The position numbers were made by a program, and so were the translations under genes. The notes under the pieces are model-generated. The model did no database searches. It saw only the letters and a list, made by a program, of their open reading frames with translations, and was not told the DNA's origin. From NCBI GenBank assembly GCA_035517655.1, contig DATIYJ010000064.1, positions 1-52,451 of the forward strand: a stretch of DNA of 52,451 bases, read 5' to 3'. The DNA is from Nitrospiria bacterium (GTDB taxonomy: Bacteria; Nitrospirota; Nitrospiria; JACQBZ01). Below are positions 48,944 through 52,451 of this stretch, one piece after another. Within the stretch, counting starts at the first letter, position 1. Each line of letters opens with the position of its first letter.

Positions 48944-51852
48944 CAGGCGTCCTTTCCGAAACGGGTGTACGGGCAGATGTTCTGGTACGCACAATACCGG
49001 CAAGCCATGTAGGAGGGCCGGGCCGAAAAATCTCCCGATCGTATTCCGGAATAGACCTTGCGGATGGCGGCCGCCGTTTTTTCCAGATCCTCCTCCGTTT
49101 TTTTGGCACGGCCGACCCGGCCGGACTCCAGGAAATGAAGCTCCACGCCGTCGGGGATTTTCCCGTATTGTTTCCGATAGGCCAGGGCGTAGAGGGACAA
49201 CTGAAGGCTTTTTCGGGTTTCCTCATCCGCTTTTTTCTGGCTCTGGACGTTGGACGACTTGTAATCGATCACGCGAACCTCACCGTCGACTTCATCGATC
49301 CGGTCCCACCGGCCGGTTACTTTGGCGGACTCCGGACCCGAATCATTGAAAAATTTAAACCCTTTCTCGACCGCGGCCGGCACGATGACGGAGGCTTCCT
49401 CGTTCTGGAAAAATCGCCGGAGCGTTTCACGCCCGGCCGCCAGTCGCCGCTCCTCATGTTCGCGGCTCAGGAAGCCGTCGTTGACCCAGGCGTTTTGAAA
49501 GACCTGCAGAAGTTGATCCAGCGGCATGGGCTTTCCCGTCATTTTTTGGCGAAGGAAGGCCTGGACCGCCGTGTGCAGCGCGCTCCCGTACATCACCGTC
49601 GGGGGACGCGGGACGGGCGGCCGGATCAGATGGGCGAATTTGTATTTCAGCGGACAGGTGAGATAATCGTCGATCTTGTAATAACTCAAGACGGGGGACT
49701 CGGCAGGATGGTAGGCCGCGACGTTGGGATCGACCGGCGGCCCGGCCAATCGACGGATAACTTCCAGGGCCGCCGAACGCCGGATCGGGATCGTTTTTTC
49801 ATCCACGTCCAGCGCTTCCAAAACGAAGCGGCTGACCCGGCGGGGTTTTCCGCTTCCGTAATCCCGCGCCGAAGTGAGATACAACTCTTCTTTGGCCCGG
49901 GTCATGCCGACGTAAAATAAGCGCCGCTCCTCCTGAAGATGGAAGTCGCCGGCCGGCAGTTTGTCCTTGATCAGCGTCTCCGGAAAATCGATGGGGTCGC
50001 CGCGTTCGCGGCTGGGGAATTTCTGTTCCACCAGGCTCACCATGAACACGACCCGAAACTCAAGCCCCTTGGCCTTGTGCACCGTCAGAACGCTCACCGT
50101 GTCCTGATCCGTTTCGATTTCGGCCACCGCCGGGTCGTCGCCGGCGCGGATGAGCGCGTCCAGGTAGCGGATGACCTGCGGGACCTGCTCGTGCTTAAGA
50201 ACGGCCTCGATCCGACGGATTTTTTCAAAAAACTCCCCGATGTTTTTGATCTTGAGTTCGGATTCCAGGGACTCGGCCTTGGTCAGCTCCGTCAAGTACC
50301 CGGTCCGCTGGAGAAATCGGTAGAGAAGAATGGAAGCGGCATACCGTCCCGATTCCTCCCGAAAGTTTCGGATGTCCTGAAGCAGTCGGGTGATGACGCT
50401 CATGGCTTCACTGGAAGCGGTGAAAAGGTCCGGTTCGTTTCTAAATTGTGAAAAAACCTCTTCCAGTCTCAATTTTTTCCGGTCGGCCAGGTTGGAGCAT
50501 CGGATCAGGGTTTCCATGTCGAGACGATAGATTTCGGATGCGGCCAGTTGGTAGAGGCTCAAACTGTCGGCGGGGTCGGCCAGGACCCCGAGGAAGGCGG
50601 CAAGGGTCCGGACTTCCTCCCGTCGGTAAAGCCCGCGGTTGCCGGTGAACGAGTATGGAATCCGCTTCATGTTGAGCGCCCGCATGAACGGTTCCGCGTC
50701 CTGATTCGCCCTCACCAGGACCGCGAAATCCTTGTAGAGATAATTTCCCGTGTCCACTTTTTCCTCGATCGTACGGGCCACGGCGTCGGCTTCGGCCGAG
50801 ACGGTATCGTAGGCCAGATGAAGCACCGGCACGTCGCCCGGGCGGTTGGCCATCAAGCGCTTGTCGATCGCGTTCCGGACCTCCAGACGATCCGGATTGT
50901 TGAAACGGATCAGGCGGTAGGCGGCGTCCAGAAGGGTTTGAGTGGAGCGGTGGTTTTCGGTCAACACCACCTGCCGGGCGTCCGGGTAGTGCTCCATGAA
51001 GTTGAGAATGTTGCTGATCGCCGCCCCGCGGAATTTATAGATGCTCTGATCGTCGTCCCCGACCACGACGATATTTTGATGGCGCCGGGCCAGCAGGCGA
51101 ACCAGTTGGAACTGGGTGTAATTGGTGTCCTGGAATTCGTCTACCAGGATGAAACGAAACCGGTCCTGATACCGCTGCAAGATCATGGGGTGGTTCCGAA
51201 AAAGGTTGAGGGGCTGCAACACGAGGTCCCCGAAATCGACCCGGCCCTCTTTCATCAAAAGACGTTGGTAAGCGGCATACGTCCGGGCCAGTTCCATCTG
51301 CTGTTGCGCGAGTTCCGCAAGGTTTTTATCTTTGGGTTTTCGCCGGGCCCGCTCAACCAAGCGTTCGGCAAAAACGAGATACTCGTCCGGACCGACGTCT
51401 TCATCCTTGGCCCGCGAGATGAGCGTCAGAATCGCCTCGACGTGTTTCGTGGGGTTGCCGAGCGGCCGGTAATAATCCAGCTCGAATTTAAACAGATGGT
51501 CGAGGAAAAAAATCACCTGTTCCGGACGGGAAAGAACCTGAAAGTCGCTGGTCAGGCCGAGTACCAGACCGTGTTCGCGCAGGACGCGCTCTCCGAAGGA
51601 ATGGAACGTGCTGATGTGATAACCGAAGGCGCCCATCGGCACCAGTGTGTCCACGCGTTCTTCCATCTCATGGGCGGCCTTTTCGGTGAAGGTCAGGGCC
51701 AGGATCTCCTCCGGCCGGGCCGTTTGAGTCAGGATCAGGTGGGCGATCCGGTGGCTGATGACGAGCGTCTTGCCGGTTCCGGCGCCGGCGATGATCAGGA
51801 GCGGGCCCTTGTCATGCTCGATCGCCACCCGCTGTTGGGCCGTGAGGTCCAT
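48943..51852 (-). CDS. UvrD-family helicase fused to Fe-S PD-(D/E)XK nuclease (AdnB/AddB-like)
   Basis: 969 residues. Superfamily 1 helicase motifs: Q motif LTAQQRVAIEHD, Walker A LLIIAGAGTGKT, Walker B ILVDEFQDTNYTQF, VVGDDDQSIYKFRGA, and late motifs VSVLTVHKAKGLEFRVVF and FYVGMTRAKEELYLT. The C-terminus has a RecB-type nuclease: VRVIDYKSSN and QLSLYALAYR, with one cysteine in DDYLTCPLKYKF and three in MACRYCAYQNICPY, as in AddB-type iron-sulfur staples. Likely role: double-strand break resection. The start at ATG 51852 is fixed by the promoter; a TTG two codons upstream overlaps the -10. Confidence 0.93.
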   Translation of the reverse strand: MDLTAQQRVAIEHDKGPLLIIAGAGTGKTLVISHRIAHLILTQTARPEEILALTFTEKAAHEMEERVDTLVPMGAFGYHISTFHSFGERVLREHGLVLGLTSDFQVLSRPEQVIFFLDHLFKFELDYYRPLGNPTKHVEAILTLISRAKDEDVGPDEYLVFAERLVERARRKPKDKNLAELAQQQMELARTYAAYQRLLMKEGRVDFGDLVLQPLNLFRNHPMILQRYQDRFRFILVDEFQDTNYTQFQLVRLLARRHQNIVVVGDDDQSIYKFRGAAISNILNFMEHYPDARQVVLTENHRSTQTLLDAAYRLIRFNNPDRLEVRNAIDKRLMANRPGDVPVLHLAYDTVSAEADAVARTIEEKVDTGNYLYKDFAVLVRANQDAEPFMRALNMKRIPYSFTGNRGLYRREEVRTLAAFLGVLADPADSLSLYQLAASEIYRLDMETLIRCSNLADRKKLRLEEVFSQFRNEPDLFTASSEAMSVITRLLQDIRNFREESGRYAASILLYRFLQRTGYLTELTKAESLESELKIKNIGEFFEKIRRIEAVLKHEQVPQVIRYLDALIRAGDDPAVAEIETDQDTVSVLTVHKAKGLEFRVVFMVSLVEQKFPSRERGDPIDFPETLIKDKLPAGDFHLQEERRLFYVGMTRAKEELYLTSARDYGSGKPRRVSRFVLEALDVDEKTIPIRRSAALEVIRRLAGPPVDPNVAAYHPAESPVLSYYKIDDYLTCPLKYKFAHLIRPPVPRPPTVMYGSALHTAVQAFLRQKMTGKPMPLDQLLQVFQNAWVNDGFLSREHEERRLAAGRETLRRFFQNEEASVIVPAAVEKGFKFFNDSGPESAKVTGRWDRIDEVDGEVRVIDYKSSNVQSQKKADEETRKSLQLSLYALAYRKQYGKIPDGVELHFLESGRVGRAKKTEEDLEKTAAAIRKVYSGIRSGDFSARPSYMACRYCAYQNICPYTRFGKDA

Positions 51853-51857
51853 GGCCA

Positions 51858-51886
51858 ATTCTACTTTGGGCTACGGTCAATGTCAA
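51858..51886 (-). promoter_or_regulatory. Leaderless promoter of the helicase-nuclease
   Basis: TTGACA (51886-51881), 17 nt, TAGAAT (51863-51858), then TGGCC and the ATG at 51852: five bases, no Shine-Dalgarno. Confidence 0.8.
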
Positions 51887-52451
51887 ATTGTGAACACGGC
51901 GGCGGTCACGGTGGAAAAAACTTTGAGGGCTATGTTACCGTTTCACATTGGGATGCGAAGACAACGCTTAGAGATTATTCTCCGAACGTGGATACCCATG
52001 ACGAATACCTCAGAAGGCCATAGTGTTTCATGGGTGCTTCGCAACCAAACTTTAATGTTCTCTGACACCATTCTTCACTTTTGGCCTTGCTTTACCCAAT
52101 CAATCCCCGACCCTTGCATACATCACACCAACGATCTACCGAATCATCCCCACCCTCACTGGCGGCACACGCGCAGCATTTCGTGTCACTAAACTTCAAT
52201 TCAATTTCGGATGGGGCTTGATCATGTTTGACATCTATACATAGGTGCCCACATTTTCGAATAAAAACCGGATTCTTATCCATGACTCGTCTTCTTTTAC
52301 TTACGACGTAGCCCATCTACATACCAAATGTTAGTGGATCAGTTCCTTGCCCCAATAGCTCTATTAAGGATTAGAGTCGAGTCCTGAATTATCAGTTTTT
52401 CGATGCTTCAGTTTCGCCGGCCGTTGGTGATGAACCTTTTATTTTTATTTC
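51887..52451. other. AT-richer terminal segment
   Basis: The last 560 bases are visibly lower in GC than the preceding 50 kb, with runs such as TTTATTTTTATTTC at the end. No recognisable gene besides one short zinc-ribbon-like frame. It could be the edge of a recently acquired island continuing past the window. Confidence 0.5.
52092..52283 (-). CDS. Possible small Cys-rich (zinc-ribbon-like) protein
   Basis: 63 residues, MDKNPVFIRKCGHLCIDVKH onward, with CGHLC, KCCACAA and WCDVCKGRG, i.e. seven cysteines in CxxC-like arrangements, the last resembling DnaJ-type CxxCxGxG. Such patterning is unlikely in random sequence. ATG 52283 is chosen; there is no strong Shine-Dalgarno. It may be a genuine small metal-binding protein or a remnant. 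No family recognised. Confidence 0.4.
   Translation of the reverse strand: MDKNPVFIRKCGHLCIDVKHDQAPSEIELKFSDTKCCACAASEGGDDSVDRWCDVCKGRGLIG

Overview
The window is GC-rich, densely packed bacterial chromosome from a Gram-negative organism: it encodes many signal-peptide proteins and lipoproteins and several probable outer-membrane beta-barrels. The gene families (HtpX, ClpB, NadB, LipA, the 31-residue AURKAIP1/COX24 protein, DUF3015, DUF3187, tandem UspA) would suit Nitrospirota or a neighbouring deep-branching phylum. That placement is inference; no rRNA gene is present to fix it. About 55 protein genes and two tRNAs are supported. There is no CRISPR array, prophage or insertion sequence.

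Layout. 0-7 kb: tRNA-fMet on the minus strand, then a plus-strand run def-fmt-htpX-rsmB-rpe, a kelch lipoprotein, an ArsC-like protein and a DUF3187 protein. 7-15 kb: a translation region with pheS-pheT (plus strand, archaeal/eukaryotic type), a pirin, and on the minus strand thrS-infC-rpmI-rplT, then tRNA-Val and HU. 15-22 kb: a Fis-type regulator, hsp20-clpB, a lytic transglycosylase, nadB and a lipoprotein. 22-27 kb: tandem UspA protein, AURKAIP1/COX24 protein, small conserved protein, lipA, a RelE/Phd toxin-antitoxin pair, a four-helix-bundle (IVP/S23) cassette and a diguanylate cyclase. 27-35 kb: TauE/SafE permease, flavin reductase, amino-acid dehydrogenase, propeller lipoprotein, FBPase with a structured leader, a flavin disulfide oxidoreductase and exported proteins of unknown role. 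35-47 kb: a minus-strand cell-envelope block with several lipoproteins, two adjacent ceramidase-like hydrolases, an HExxH protein, an Lnb/DUF4105-type protein, two DUF3015 proteins and a large metallopeptidase/TolB-propeller/beta-barrel fusion. 47-52 kb: rpsU with a hairpin-rich leader, a PHP-domain lipoprotein and a UvrD-type helicase fused to a Cys-rich PD-(D/E)XK nuclease. The last 0.6 kb is visibly AT-richer.

How the parts work together. The first 15 kb is largely translation: initiator tRNA, formylation and deformylation (fmt, def), IF3, L20, L35, ThrRS, PheRS and an rRNA methyltransferase. Hsp20 and ClpB form a disaggregation pair. The 35-47 kb block looks devoted to envelope lipid, lipoprotein or peptidoglycan metabolism.

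Most notable: (1) archaeal-type PheRS beside the thrS-infC-rpmI-rplT cluster, where bacteria usually carry bacterial-type pheST; (2) repeated use of promoters whose -10 box ends only 5-10 nt before the start codon, implying leaderless mRNAs for nine genes; (3) ATC starts for infC and probably rsmB; (4) structured leaders before fbp and rpsU; (5) the DUF3015/Lnb-like/HExxH cluster and the peptidase-propeller-barrel fusion.
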